Of a DNA stretch of 64,000 nt, positions 43,021-53,332 are shown piece by piece. Below the pieces are notes generated by a model. It was not told the origin of the DNA and ran no database searches. It saw only the letters and a program-made list of their open reading frames with translations. Within the stretch, counting starts at the first letter, position 1. The number at the start of each line of letters is the position of its first letter. Origin of the DNA: Trileptium ribeirensis (lineage: Eukaryota > Nematoda > Enoplea > Enoplida > Thoracostomopsidae). A program made the position numbers and the translations under genes. Where the stretch lies: contig JASANE010019185.1 of the NCBI GenBank assembly GCA_030248225.1, forward strand, positions 1-64,000. Reading direction: 5' to 3'.

Positions 43021-43442
43021 TGGCAATGACACCAATGCTGGCACGCGTAACCCATCTCAGGCGGTGGGATATCACATGAAACCTAGTGGACTAGCGGAAG
43101 TGAAACTTAAGTAAATAATAAATGGAGAGCCCAAGGAACTTATGGATGAAATAGTACCTAGAGAGACGCCGTTCGGATTTCGGTGGCCGATTTATAAGGG
43201 TCGCGTTACTGGTAATGCCTCTGACGCCGGCATCGTTCCACCTGGTGAACCTGCGAATTTTCCTGAAGCCCGTTAATGGTCGAGGGCGATGGAGACGTAC
43301 GTCCTAGCCTTATTCAAAATTGTATTTGTGTAGTGTGGTATAATTGTATGAATGCTGTTGCTAACACTGTTAAATTCAAAGGTTGATGTAAGCGCGGAAC
43401 CAAAAGAACCTGCAGATGGAATAGTGAACCTAATGAACCTTA
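43021..43442 (+). pseudogene. E2 remnant of the Met-Glu-Pro-rich ORF, 5' part
   Basis: Aligns with E3 23599-23900: the PFGFRWPIYKGR-like repeat at about 43170, and CTAATGAACCTTATGG words at the end. Frames are broken throughout. It ends at the TIR of the next insertion. Confidence 0.6.
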
Positions 43443-44177
43443 TGGCTCATTCACGTTAACTTGTTTGCAGTTTGTCTTAGCTATGTCCAACAGTCTAACT
43501 GAAACATGCAGACTAATTGCAGCTCAGAGATGGCTGTGAAGCTTGCTTGAAAAGACATAGCTAGGCGTGCAGGACAAGCATTGAGTATGCGCAGACCATC
43601 AAGTGTCGGGGTTTTAGTAGGCTACCAAGGGGATCCCGGGGCTAAAATGCCAATTTTTATTTTTCACAAAATTGTTTATTATATGTTTCCCTGTGTTTTT
43701 AGTTTTCTAAAATCTTAAAATTTTATTTCCTGTTCTCTAATTTGCATAAATCCTTTCTGTTTTAATTATTAGCTATGTTAAGTTAAACTTAGTTTAGTTC
43801 CTACTAATTAGTCTGAATGAAGATCTCGGATAGTTTTGACGGTTGACCTGAAAGAGTTTTCGACAAGAATATTCTTATGTTTTGACGTTTTATTTATCTG
43901 GTTACTTATCTAATGTTATTGTTTTCGACTTGTGTTCGTAATGGTTTTATTCTGTTGATAGAGAGGTTATAGTTGTTGAAGGAGAGTATTTATGCATCGT
44001 CGGTTACTTATAGTGCTATAGTTGTCCAACTGGAAAGGCGCTTATACCCGGCCGTTGGCCCAGTGGATAAGTAATTGTAAGGTCAGGAAACGCCTATACT
44101 CTGGTTTCCTTTTGGATCTCACGGAAACTGTTTATACCTTAAGATCATACCTTAAGAAGGGTTTAGAGGTGCTTGCC

Positions 44178-45543
44178 TTAGCGTGGCAATAATCGCACCC
44201 CTCCCAAATTACTATTGAACGTGTCCAAGTTCTCTGAGAGCACAATCGTGCTGTCAAGTTGGTTCCACGGCTCGATGGTCCGACAAGTGAAAAAATGGCT
44301 ACGTACATTCGTACGCGCATACGGACGAAACAGCTTCATCTCGTGGCCTCGTAAGGCGCGATGTGGTCGGGAAAAATGGTTGTCAGGGTTGAGGACAGTC
44401 TCGCGGTTGAAGATTTTGTACGTATTGACCATATCGATGGTCTCGCGGCGGCATTTAAGAGTGGACACTTCGTGAACATTAACGTCGGGTGACAAACAGA
44501 GGCACCGGCGCTGGATTCTTTCGAGACGCTCGATGCCGACGTTATACTGTGGAGACCAAGCAGCGGCAGCAAACTCGATCAATAGGCGCATGAGACCCTT
44601 GTACAGCGGTACGATGACAGCAGGGTCACGGGACGCCGAAGACCGACTCATCAGACCGATACGCCGATTGGACGTCGATTCGATATTGTCGGTATGTTTG
44701 TTGAAACCAAGGTTCTTCGCAATGGTGACGCCAAGATCGCGCACCGATGGGACTTGCTGGATGTCGCCTCCTGGCACTCGATATCTCACGGGAAAGCGCT
44801 GCTGCTGTCGTATCCGAAGAAGGGCACACTTGGATGGTTTCAGGTCGAGGAGCCACGTGCGACACCAGGCAGCGACAGTGTCCAAATCAGCTTGTAGCAC
44901 GGCGCAGTCTGACGAGCTACGGATCTTACGGTACATTTTAATGTCGTCAACGAATAGGGCAACATCGGACAGCATGTTGTTGCAGACGTCGTTGACGAAT
45001 AAAATGAAGCAGTTAGGCCCACTGATGGTGCCTTGGGGGATACCACTGCGGACAGCACACCAATTAGTTTCAACCCCGTTCAGGACCACGCTTTGCCGCC
45101 GACAGGTCGAAACACATCGGAACCACCGTAGCAGCTTGTCCCTAATTCCGTAAAATTCCATTTTTGTAAGCAGGCGTTGGAATGGCACTGAATCGAACGC
45201 TTTGCGGAAATCCAAATAGATGACATCAATACCAGTGTCCGGTCGGTCAACATAGTGTTTGGTCCAGTCGTCCAAACATGACAGAAGGTTTGTCACCTCA
45301 GAGCGTCCCGCTAGGCCGCCGTGCTGACAATTTGCAATGACATTATGAGCCTTGAGGAACTCTAGAATATTCGGCTCTCAATATTCGTTCAAATATCTTG
45401 ACAACAGTCGACGTCAGTGATATCGATCGCAGCTCCTCACACAATGTGGTGTTAGTAACCTTTGGTAGCGGTGTTATATTGGCATCCGTCCACGCCTGCG
45501 GTAGGCGGCTAAAGTCAAGCGATCGTCGGAATAGAAGGTACAA
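44178..45543 (-). pseudogene. LINE reverse transcriptase
   Basis: 44178-45296 encodes 372 residues with DVIYLDFRKAFDSVP (RT motif A), GIPQGTISGPNCFILFVND (motif B region), LFVDDIKMY (active-site FVDD), and the C-terminal pattern of CR1-type RT, including RTIEPWNQLDSTIV. The N-terminal RT part continues at 45343-45543 (WTDANITPLPKV, RSISLTSTVVKIFERI) after a short frame break around 45300-45343. Family role: target-primed reverse transcription. Confidence 0.88.
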
Positions 45544-45989
45544 GGGTAACGATAGCTGGTCAGCGCATCACTTCAGGATAATACCATGGACGTTGTCAGG
45601 TCCTCGAGTCTAAATGGATTCAGGCTGCGAGGTTGCTTATTGACGTCATCAACAGTGAAGTCGACATCAACAATCGCGGACTCAAGCCAAAACTCCGCTA
45701 TGTTAGCGAAAAATTGGCTCATTGCTGTGACCTTCGCTCGGGCAAAATCACGGCCTGGCTGAACTGGAACCACCTCGACAGACTCACGGTTTCTAGTCCA
45801 ATCAAAAAGCATGTGAACGCCAGTGTCGTGATCGGTGTGGGTGAATGCAGCTATGGAATGTACGTTTAATACACGTTCAGGGCAGTTGGACAGAACCAAA
45901 TCAAGGATATTACGACAGCGGGTCGTAAAAAGAACGTGTTGCTCGAGCAAGCAATCATTGATGCAGTCAACAAAAGCGGATTCCAATGA

Positions 45990-46639
45990 CAGGGTTCCCG
46001 CGCTACAGGGAAAACAGAGAAAACAGGGAATTTGACGACACCTCACAGGGAAAACAGGCAAAAAATTTGAAAAACAGGGAAATTTTTTGAATCAATTTTT
46101 AAAAATAGTTTTGTTCTTTTAAAAATACTCATAATGGTAATGGCAGGTAATGCCGCTGTCGAAAGTGGGTTTTCGGTAAATCAAGACTTTCTGGTCGAGA
46201 ACCTCAAGGAACGCAGCTTGGTTTCACAGCGTTTGGTATACGACGGACTAAAGCACGATGGAGGTGCTGAAAGCATGGAAATAACGGCAGAAATGCTGAC
46301 TTATGCTCGTCGTGCTCGGCAGTGTTACCGTGATGCGCTCGAACAACAACGAAAAGACAACCAGGCTCGCGTTACAGCCGAGGATCGTTCCAAGCGAATA
46401 GCAAAGCAGCTGAAGGAGTTGTCTGAGCAGAAGAAAAAGGCCCGATTGGACGCCGAGGACGCGTGCAAGTCGATTGACATGAAAATTGCCGAACTAAAAG
46501 CATCAAAAAAATAAATGTGAGTGCGTTATGTAAATTTCTGTTTCTGTTACGTTATTTAAAGGCTAACTGTTTGCATTGGAAAACAGGGAATTTTTTTGAA
46601 AAACAGGGAAAATTTTTTGAGAATTTCGCGGGAACCCTG
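45990..46639 (+). mobile_element. hAT-like element remnant (650 bp), perfect 13-bp TIRs
   Basis: Ends CAGGGTTCCCGCG and CGCGGGAACCCTG, exact inverse complements, and of the CAGGG type common in hAT elements. Flanked by CAATGA at 45984-45989 and 46640-46645. That is 6 bp, shorter than the usual hAT 8 bp. Inside the ends are several ACAGGGAAA words in direct and tandem array. It contains the C-terminal piece of a transposase-like gene (next entry). Confidence 0.8.
46134..46514 (+). CDS. C-terminal fragment of a hAT-type transposase-like protein
   Basis: 126 codons. The start GNAAVESGFSVNQDFLVENL is close to the VERGFS-type motif in the dimerisation region of hAT transposases. It is followed by a charged alpha-helical, Lys/Glu/Ala-rich tail that may be a coiled coil. 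The DDE core and zinc finger are absent, so the fragment cannot catalyse transposition. It is intact as a frame. Confidence 0.6.
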   Translation: MVMAGNAAVESGFSVNQDFLVENLKERSLVSQRLVYDGLKHDGGAESMEITAEMLTYARRARQCYRDALEQQRKDNQARVTAEDRSKRIAKQLKELSEQKKKARLDAEDACKSIDMKIAELKASKK

Positions 46640-48176
46640 CAATGATTGTTTGGGACAAGGGATGGGCCAGGTCAGCCACGAGAAATTAAAGTCACCGCAG
46701 ATAAGTACATCGTCACTGAGGGCGCACACCTCGAGCATAGGGGCGCATATGTGGTCAAGAACAGCAAGTTCGGTAACTACGAAAGTGCCCATATAGTCCG
46801 AATTTGAAGGTATATAAACGCAGCCTATAACTGCCGTACGACAACAACCCGTGCACTTTACAAACACAAATTCCGCACTAGTGTTATTTGTCACAAGGCG
46901 CACGGGGTTGAGACGGTTGGCAACTAGTATAGCACACCCGCCGCGGCCAACAGTTGGGAAAACGTCAGCCCGGTCACACCGGAACAACGCATAACCATCG
47001 AGGGGAAAAGACAGATCGTCCACCGACGGTTCAAGCCATGTTTCGCACAAACACACAAAGTCTGGTTTGGCGGAATTGACAAAACACAACAAGTCCGACT
47101 GTTTAAACAGGATACCCTGGCAATTAAACAAGAAGCCAGATAATAATATTAAGTAATATAATTTTTCGTCATAAAATCGGTAGAAATGGCCATAAGTCTA
47201 ATAGGGGCGATAGGTTAATAGCAACGTACTAGGTTTAGTAATACTTTAAAAATTTCCTCCCCTTTCTGTCGAGTGAGTGGTAACCAGGCCGAAAGTGCAA
47301 GTGGGTCTCGAAAATATTAGTAGTGTAACTGTATGATTGGCATCCGTCCGGGGTCGTCGACGTGTGAGCATTAATCTTGAGCAGACCGGGTGAGTAAGGG
47401 GACTGGTTCGGCCGCATCGCGAAATATAGGGCACTAGAATCGCTTACGAAAAAGAAGACAAGCGCCATACCAAGCGTCCCACCGGCATACCACTGGCCAC
47501 ACCTCGAACCACACAGTCTTTCGGTGACGAATCCCGTGCTCCTTTTAATTCCGATATCCGACATAAGGAAAAATCCCCATCCAACCCCTACCTCGAAAGG
47601 GGGTCAACCCTTAGCATCGTAACCACCCTATAGACAGCTATGAGGTATGTATAGCTCCCTATGCTTAGCTACTTAAACAGACTTGTATCTTTTGTAAAAT
47701 ACGTCCAAATTTACCTCTCGAAACGTAACACTGTAGAATGAAATGGTATTTATAGTTCGAGCGGTAATACCACTCGTCAAGGGTTTAGAATAATCTATTA
47801 GCTTAAAAGAAACTGAACCTTTGTTATGTTCGCGGAGCGACTGCAAACACATTCTCGTGTTGCTTAATCCGTTACATATTTCAAAGAAAAGTTAATATTC
47901 GTGAATCTCGAGTAAAGGCGCCTGAACCCATAGTGTATATACAGCAACGGCAACTTTTTTAGCAATTATAGCTAAATTCTGGAACATAGTGGTATGTAGC
48001 TGTATTGTACATTTTTTAACAATTTTTGTGACATGTTTGCAAAACCAGACAGTCTCGCTAGACTGCTAGGATTTTCTTATTAGTTAGATTGGATTCTTCG
48101 TGGACAGTGCCATAGCGTGCGCTTACGCTTGGGCATAGCTAAGTCACGCTGCACACAAATTAATGTAAACCACTCA

Positions 48177-49806
48177 TAATATATAGTGAACGGGACTAGC
48201 GGAACACGTAAACCTAATGGGCCTTAAGCTAATGGATATGGAGGAATTGAATTGAATACCGAGCAACCTAATGGTATGGAACCGATAACCAAGAGAACTA
48301 AGTGAACCAAGAAACCTAGCGGATGCATCCAATGAAAATAAACTGACTTCCACCAATTTAGGGCGGCCGTGTGAGGCCCCTGTATCTTTTCAACCGACTG
48401 GGGAAGACCGCTCGTGGACACTGGTCAGGTGCGAAGGAGACCTTCAGAACTAGGGTCATTCTGATTTTCCTAGCTCTGTTCAAAATTCGAAAACGTATTT
48501 GTACCCTAGTATATATCTTTCAACTGGCCGGGGAAGACCGCTCGTGGACACTGGACAGATGCGATGGAGGCCATCGGGAAGTGAGTCGTCCAGATTACCC
48601 TAGCTCCGTTCAAAATTACGATTTATGTGTAGGACCTAAGTCGAATAGAGTTCGGTCCCTGAGTGTAGGTGCCGTGGCAACCGATCGCGTCTGGAGCTGC
48701 GGTTTTCGTTTGTCGATAAACAGACAACTCGTCCGGCTGATGAGTATGTGTGTGGCCAACTGCAATCGGATTGAAGCCGCCATGTCTGAATTGTGCGTAG
48801 AACCGGAGGGGGGAAGCTGTGCAACATGTGCGTGAAAAGGGTTTCGGACCACATGGAGACGAATTGATACCGAGTGACGATATTTTAGGTATATAATGAA
48901 AATCATGACCGTCGAGCTGAAGCATATGAAATCACGGGAAATAATAGCAGCGATATGGAACCTATTGAACCAGGGAAGTGTAGTGTTGAGCAGAAAGAAC
49001 CAGTAGTTACGGAGAAAAGATTGAAAGTTGTGACTGTGACGCCCAGAGTAAGCGAAACTCTAGAAAACGCCCAAGATATAAACCAAGTAGGATACCAATA
49101 ACAAGAAAATAAAACAGAACTAATAACATGCCAACTAAGCGCATAGAAAGCAAATGAACTCGTAATCAATCCGACCGGATCGCCGGTCGGTTTGATGAAA
49201 CTGATCGAATAGGCATTACTAGCACCCGAATCATTGGGAAACGTACTTATTTTCGGCCGAGTTAGTTAGTGATTGACGACACCAGAACCAGTGTAATAGT
49301 CTCTGAGTACAAACTTGATCAAAGGCTCATACGAACAACTACACAGCACCAGTTGGATAACACGCTAAGGGAGCTGTTCGCGATGGATACCACCGATGAA
49401 ACAGTAGAACATCTAATTCTGCAAGGATTACCCGACGAGGAACGTGTAGTCTTATTGGGGCCGGATTCAGAATTCGTGCCGGCAATTAAACCCGAAGGCC
49501 ACGGGAAGTTCCCTAATTACATCCTCGTACTACCTAAGCTGCTTTTCGGAGAATATCAAATGCCAGTAAGAACATTACTTTACCGGAGGGTCATAGCTGC
49601 GTCGGAGCGGATATTCCATGCCCATCTGTTGCTCCGAGCTCGAGTGGCTGAAACGGTCCGAATCGACCGACGACGGGACGCTGCCGTTTTGTCCGGGCTG
49701 TTAGGGTTTGCATCGCCGTTCCTACACATCTTCGATACATATCAGCAGCTGCATGTTAAAACATCTCGAAGGACTACTAGAAATTGTTGTTCGAGTAATA
49801 ATTGCT
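48177..49806 (+). pseudogene. E2 remnant of the unknown ORF between gag and env
   Basis: Matches E3 23860-25460. It includes the two tandem CCGGGGAAGACCG units (48398, 48528) and, at 49269-49730, an open stretch with LLGPDSEFVPAIKPEGHGKF and RIDRRRDAAVLSGLLGFASP nearly identical to E3. Earlier parts have stops and shifts. Similarity ends after about 49806, so everything from env onward is missing in E2. Confidence 0.75.
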
Positions 49807-49845
49807 GATTCACAGAATAATGCGCCCATATACTCAAAAATTTTT

Positions 49846-49953
49846 GTTACATACGACATGTCGTACATAGCTGTGTTACACACATGTCGTATGTAACCAA
49901 TGTTACATACGAAATGTCGTATGTAACCAGTTACATACATGTCGTACGTAGCC
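49846..49953. repeat. Cluster of short palindromes around ACATACGACATGTCGTATGT
   Basis: Within 108 bp there are four variants of GTTACATACG-ACATGT-CGTATGTAAC or its halves, each nearly self-complementary. It starts about 40 bp past the point where E2 breaks off. Confidence 0.7.
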
Positions 49954-50104
49954 AGTATTACTCACAAAATGCATATATGCAACATTGGTACACATAGAAC
50001 TCTACGAAATGAACCTAATACTGCCAGTATATTTTGATCAGTTATAGAGATATACGGTCGTTTTGGCGCACTTCCGATTAAATGGGTTTTTTAAAAAACT
50101 GGTT

Positions 50105-50748
50105 TGTTAGTGGTGCCCCCTTCCAGTTTTGTAGTAATGCCACTCCAGTTATTTGTGTCCCTCTCTAGTTTGATATTGGTGCTCCCTCCAGTTTGATATT
50201 GGTGCCCCTTCCAGTTTGATATTGGTGTCCCCTTCCAGTTTATTGGTGCCCCCCTCCGATTTGATAGTGTCGTCTCTCTCCAGTTTGATATTGGTACCCC
50301 CTCCGGTTTGATATTGGCGTCTCCCTCCAGTTTGATATTGGTGCCCCTCCTGGTTGATAGTGGTGCCCCCGCCAGTTTGATATTGGTAGACCCCTCCAAT
50401 TTGAAATTGGTGCCCACTTCAGTTTGATATTGGTACCCCTCCAGTTTGGTCGTCAGGGGAGATAAACCGTCAAATGTTTTTGCGACTGGTGTTCCCCGCA
50501 GTGTCATATTACTGCCCTCTCCATTTTGCTAGTGTTGTCCCCTCTAGTTTGTGTTGGTGCCCCTTCCAGTTTGATATTGGTGCGCCCTCCGGTTTGATAT
50601 TGGTGTTCCCCTGCAGTTTGATATTGGTGCAACTCTCCAGTTTGATTTTATTGCCCACTTCAGTTTGATATTGGTGCGCTCCTCAAATTGGATAGTGGTC
50701 CCCCTCCAGTTTGGTCGTCAGGGGAGAAAAACTATCGAATTTTTGCGA
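50105..50748 (+). repeat. Minisatellite, ~22-bp unit CCCTCCAGTTTGATATTGGTG
   Basis: About 25 degenerate units in two blocks. Each block ends with the same 45-bp sequence (CAGTTTGGTCGTCAGGGGAG followed by AAAC..TCGAAT..TTTGCGACT) at about 50440 and 50707, so a higher-order duplication is visible. A minus-strand open frame (50091-50507) is a by-product of the repeat. Confidence 0.9.
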
Positions 50749-50784
50749 CTCAAAATTTTTCATAAATTTTACAAATTTTTCCCC

Positions 50785-50845
50785 GATATATGCCAACTTC
50801 TCCCGATGTTTGCCAATTTTCCCCTGATGTTTGCCAATTTCGTCC
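50785..50845 (+). repeat. Three 20-21-bp units, GATGTTTGCCAATTTTCCCC
   Basis: Short tandem array directly after the minisatellite, within an AT-rich stretch. Confidence 0.65.
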
Positions 50846-51059
50846 TTTTTTGTTTATTTTCCGCATTTTTGCCAAAAATTTTGACATGCCGTCGGCGCGG
50901 GGTGATGGGTAGGGGTAGGAAAGGTAGGTGCGTAGCCTCAATGGAATCTTGTTACCTCCCAGAAGGAGCTGTGACGACCCTATTAGGTGTCCGAGCCTCA
51001 GGGGCAGGGATAATCCCCTCTCCCGTCGTTGAGCATTTATGCAGTTGATAATATTATAT

Positions 51060-51560
51060 CAAGATTGCAGATATCAGCTATCAAGATTGCAGAGCGTAGT
51101 GAAGCACACAAAACTAACACCGGCAATAAGTTTTCCATGCCCGAAAACCCCCAAGTGCATGGCTTCCACGACGTCACAATAAAATTAAGAATTTTGGGTT
51201 GAGGAACCATGGGGGCGCCATGCCCCGTATCTATAGAAACATGAGTCGCAGAACAAAAGCAACACCGGCAATGAATTTCCCATGCCCGAAAACCTCCAAG
51301 TGAAACCTTGGTCGCAGACCAGGTCGTCAAAACAAATTTTCGAATTTTGGGTCGAGGAACCACGAGGGTGCTATACCTCAAACCCCGTAATGCCAGAACC
51401 GGAGAAAATCGAAAAAGTCCAGAATCAAAAAACAAAAAGGCATTGGCATTTATCATTTTACTATGAAATGAAGCCAACCAAACAAAAAAATTGGAAGTTA
51501 AGATACAAGTTAAGAAGCTGAAATAGCGTGGATAGATACAGATAATTGCATGCACGCGGA
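51060..51560 (-). repeat. Dispersed repeat R, minus-strand copy
   Basis: Two ~145-bp internal units are recognisable by AACACCGGCAATRA and CCATGCCCGAAAACC at about 51118 and 51263. The complement of 51430-51520 matches 56420-56510 (TTTCATAG.AAAATGATAAATG). It therefore forms an inverted pair with the plus-strand copy 5 kb away. No gene. Confidence 0.65.
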
Positions 51561-53207
51561 GAAAAGTAAAACGTTGTTCTAATGGTTCATGATGCTAATC
51601 GCTACCGATATTGTAATACCGTGCTCAGCACATTGTCCCCACTTTTTTAAGTTTGAGTAGTTTCTGGTTTGAGCAGTCATAAGTCGGTTCATGATAATGA
51701 ACATAGAAACTGAATACGATTTGTACCAGAACAGCCGAAAATGTCGTAAAATATCAGGTCATCCACACCTTTAAGCTGATAAATCTTTTTTCTATATGAA
51801 ATACTACAGGTTTCACAGAAAAATGAAGAACAATCTGACGGAGTCACCTGTTTTTTGACGGCTGACTTGGCAAACTATGCATTGTTTCTGTATATATTAT
51901 GTATTACCAATCCTTGCTGCGGTCAAAAAGTCAAATTTTAAGCATTCAGATGTGCATTATCGGACGTGAATTTTTCAAACGTGCCCTAAAATCGTTTTTA
52001 ATTTTAGTGTTTGTTGTGTTAAATGTTGTAATTGGATACGCAATGGTTGTACAGCGCTAGACCTTTCATAATAACATACACGCAAATCTTTCTAGCAATC
52101 ATCACTTTACTTACGTACGAACACGTCATCATTTATAATACATGCTCACATGATGGGATAGGGCGGTAACTCCTCCCCTCCCCAGGGTTTTCGGACTCCT
52201 ACCTCAGCGTCAATCGCTGAACGTCTTCCCCAACCCTCCCCGATAGGTGGCCCAACTCCCATCTGGTTGCATCGTAGGCGCCGCACCCCTTCCCCTGGAA
52301 AGCCGAAAGCCTTACTGGGGATAGTGTAATCTTCTTGGGACATCCGAAGTTGTTTTATGTACATACATTGTGCTATATATTATGTTAATACATTTGTATA
52401 AATATATTTAACATATCTAAATAACAGATTTCCGACTCTAAGCATCTGCCCAACGCACATTTTCACTAGCTATTAACAATTTTATAGGATAAATTCAGAA
52501 AAATGGATGGCAGAGGTTTTAATTGTATAGTTTGTACAACTGCAAATTTGTGTTAATAATTAATCCACTCAATTTTCCTTGTCATTGATAAATTCGCCGT
52601 AGAAATATTTTATCGCGCTTCGCACAGCCTAAAACTGTAGGCGCACGAAAAAGACTACTCCATTTATAACTATAAACAATATATTTGGATAAATGACGAC
52701 AGTAAACGTGCGATATGTGTTCTGTCAGACATAGGACGTGAAATGGAGAGAATTTTGCAATATTTGTGTTATTTATTGAAATAAAATCGTTTCGATCAAA
52801 CCCCACTATAGGGTTTTTGGGTCGAAGAATTCAAATATAATATTTTTACCAATGATAAAGCCCTATGCCATATGCAATGTAGTTACAAGAACATAAAATT
52901 GAGTACATTCGTAATGCCACAGCCGAAGCTCCGCTCACAAATGTAGTTCCACTACCGACTAGTTTTATTTCGTTTATCTATCTATTGTCTATCTAAACTT
53001 CGATTTTCCAGCATCCAGGTTGTGTTTGTTAGTAGACATTTTGTTATTCTTGTTTATTTCTCACAACGCTATATATACACTGTAAATTTAATGACGAACA
53101 TAGTCGAGGGGGCACCCCACCTACAGCAGTTTCGAAGTTCAAGTATTTGGCGTGAGAATCAAGCCTCGAAATTTAACAAATTGTGATGTAAATCCCGAAT
53201 TGGCCCC
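51561..53207. other. Intergenic or intronic DNA, nothing recognised
   Basis: AT-rich with no long open frame of coding character. A GC-rich patch at 52150-52325 contains CTTACTGGGGATAG, also seen at 62780-62796, so it is probably part of another dispersed repeat. Confidence 0.4.
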
Positions 53208-53332
53208 TCTAAGATAAACCTTGATTTAGCCACCCCCCTCTAAGATAAACATTGATTTAGCCACCCCCCTCTAAGGTAAACCTTGATTTAGCCACCCCCC
53301 TCTAAGATAAAACTTGATTTAGCCACCCCCCT
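53208..53332 (+). repeat. Tandem repeat, four 31-bp units
   Basis: Unit TCTAAGATAAACCTTGATTT followed by AGCCACCCCCC. The copies are nearly identical; one has AGGTAAACC and one has an extra A. Confidence 0.9.

Larger units (their letters stand above)
45573..47131 (-). pseudogene. LINE apurinic/apyrimidinic endonuclease, split by a hAT insertion
   Basis: 46646-47131 gives the N-terminal half: LFNCQGILFKQ, the catalytic CETWL, GYALFRCDR, GRGGCAILV, and ICGDFNFSWLTWP. 45573-45989 gives the rest and the linker to RT: FVDCINDCLLEQHVLFTTR, NILDLVLSN, FTHTDHDTG. The hAT element at 45990-46639 separates them, and the two halves meet cleanly when it is ignored. In the family this enzyme nicks the target DNA. 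Confidence 0.85.
44118..47205 (-). mobile_element. CR1-like non-LTR retrotransposon (LINE), interrupted
   Basis: The minus strand carries an apurinic endonuclease followed by RT, the order of CR1/Jockey-type LINEs. The 3' end has two copies of CTTAAGGTAT (44130-44158), a short tandem repeat of the kind that ends CR1 elements. The 5' end is unclear (first coding sense near 47200). A 650-bp hAT remnant sits in the endonuclease-RT linker. The remainder has a few stops. Confidence 0.8.
43443..48176. mobile_element. PIF/Harbinger-like TIR element carrying a LINE
   Basis: The left end TGGCTCATTCACGTTAAC and the complement of the right end, TGAGTGGTTTACATTAA, agree over about 45 bp and both continue TTGTGTGCAG...CTTAGCTATG with changes. 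The right terminus resembles the MITE at 10896-11464. Flanking triplets are TTA and TAA. E2 homology resumes on both sides. About 0.7 kb on the left and 0.5 kb on the right belong to this element. The middle is a LINE insertion. No transposase was seen, so it is probably non-autonomous. Confidence 0.65.
6681..49806 (+). mobile_element. E2: older Ty3/gypsy-type element, interrupted and 3'-truncated
   Basis: E2 is assembled from collinear matches to E3: 5' LTR (6681-8887), leader, gag pieces (10563-10895, 11465-12184, 13009-13144, 42045-43020) and the ORF between gag and env (48177-49806). The interruptions are a MITE at 10896-11464, a GC-rich MITE at 12185-13008, E3 at 13145-42044 and a TIR element at 43443-48176. 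Sequence similarity to E3 stops near 49806, in the middle of the unknown ORF, so pol and the 3' LTR are absent. E2 therefore predates E3. It is useful as an outgroup, because it shows which E3 segments are insertions and which are native. Confidence 0.8.

Noticed and set aside
50091..50507. Minus-strand open frame with repeated NIKLEG words
   Set aside because: It is only the translation of the 22-bp minisatellite, which happens to lack stops in this frame.
53208..53332. Regular 31-bp repeats as a possible CRISPR array
   Set aside because: The units are tandem with no unique spacers, and the context is eukaryotic.
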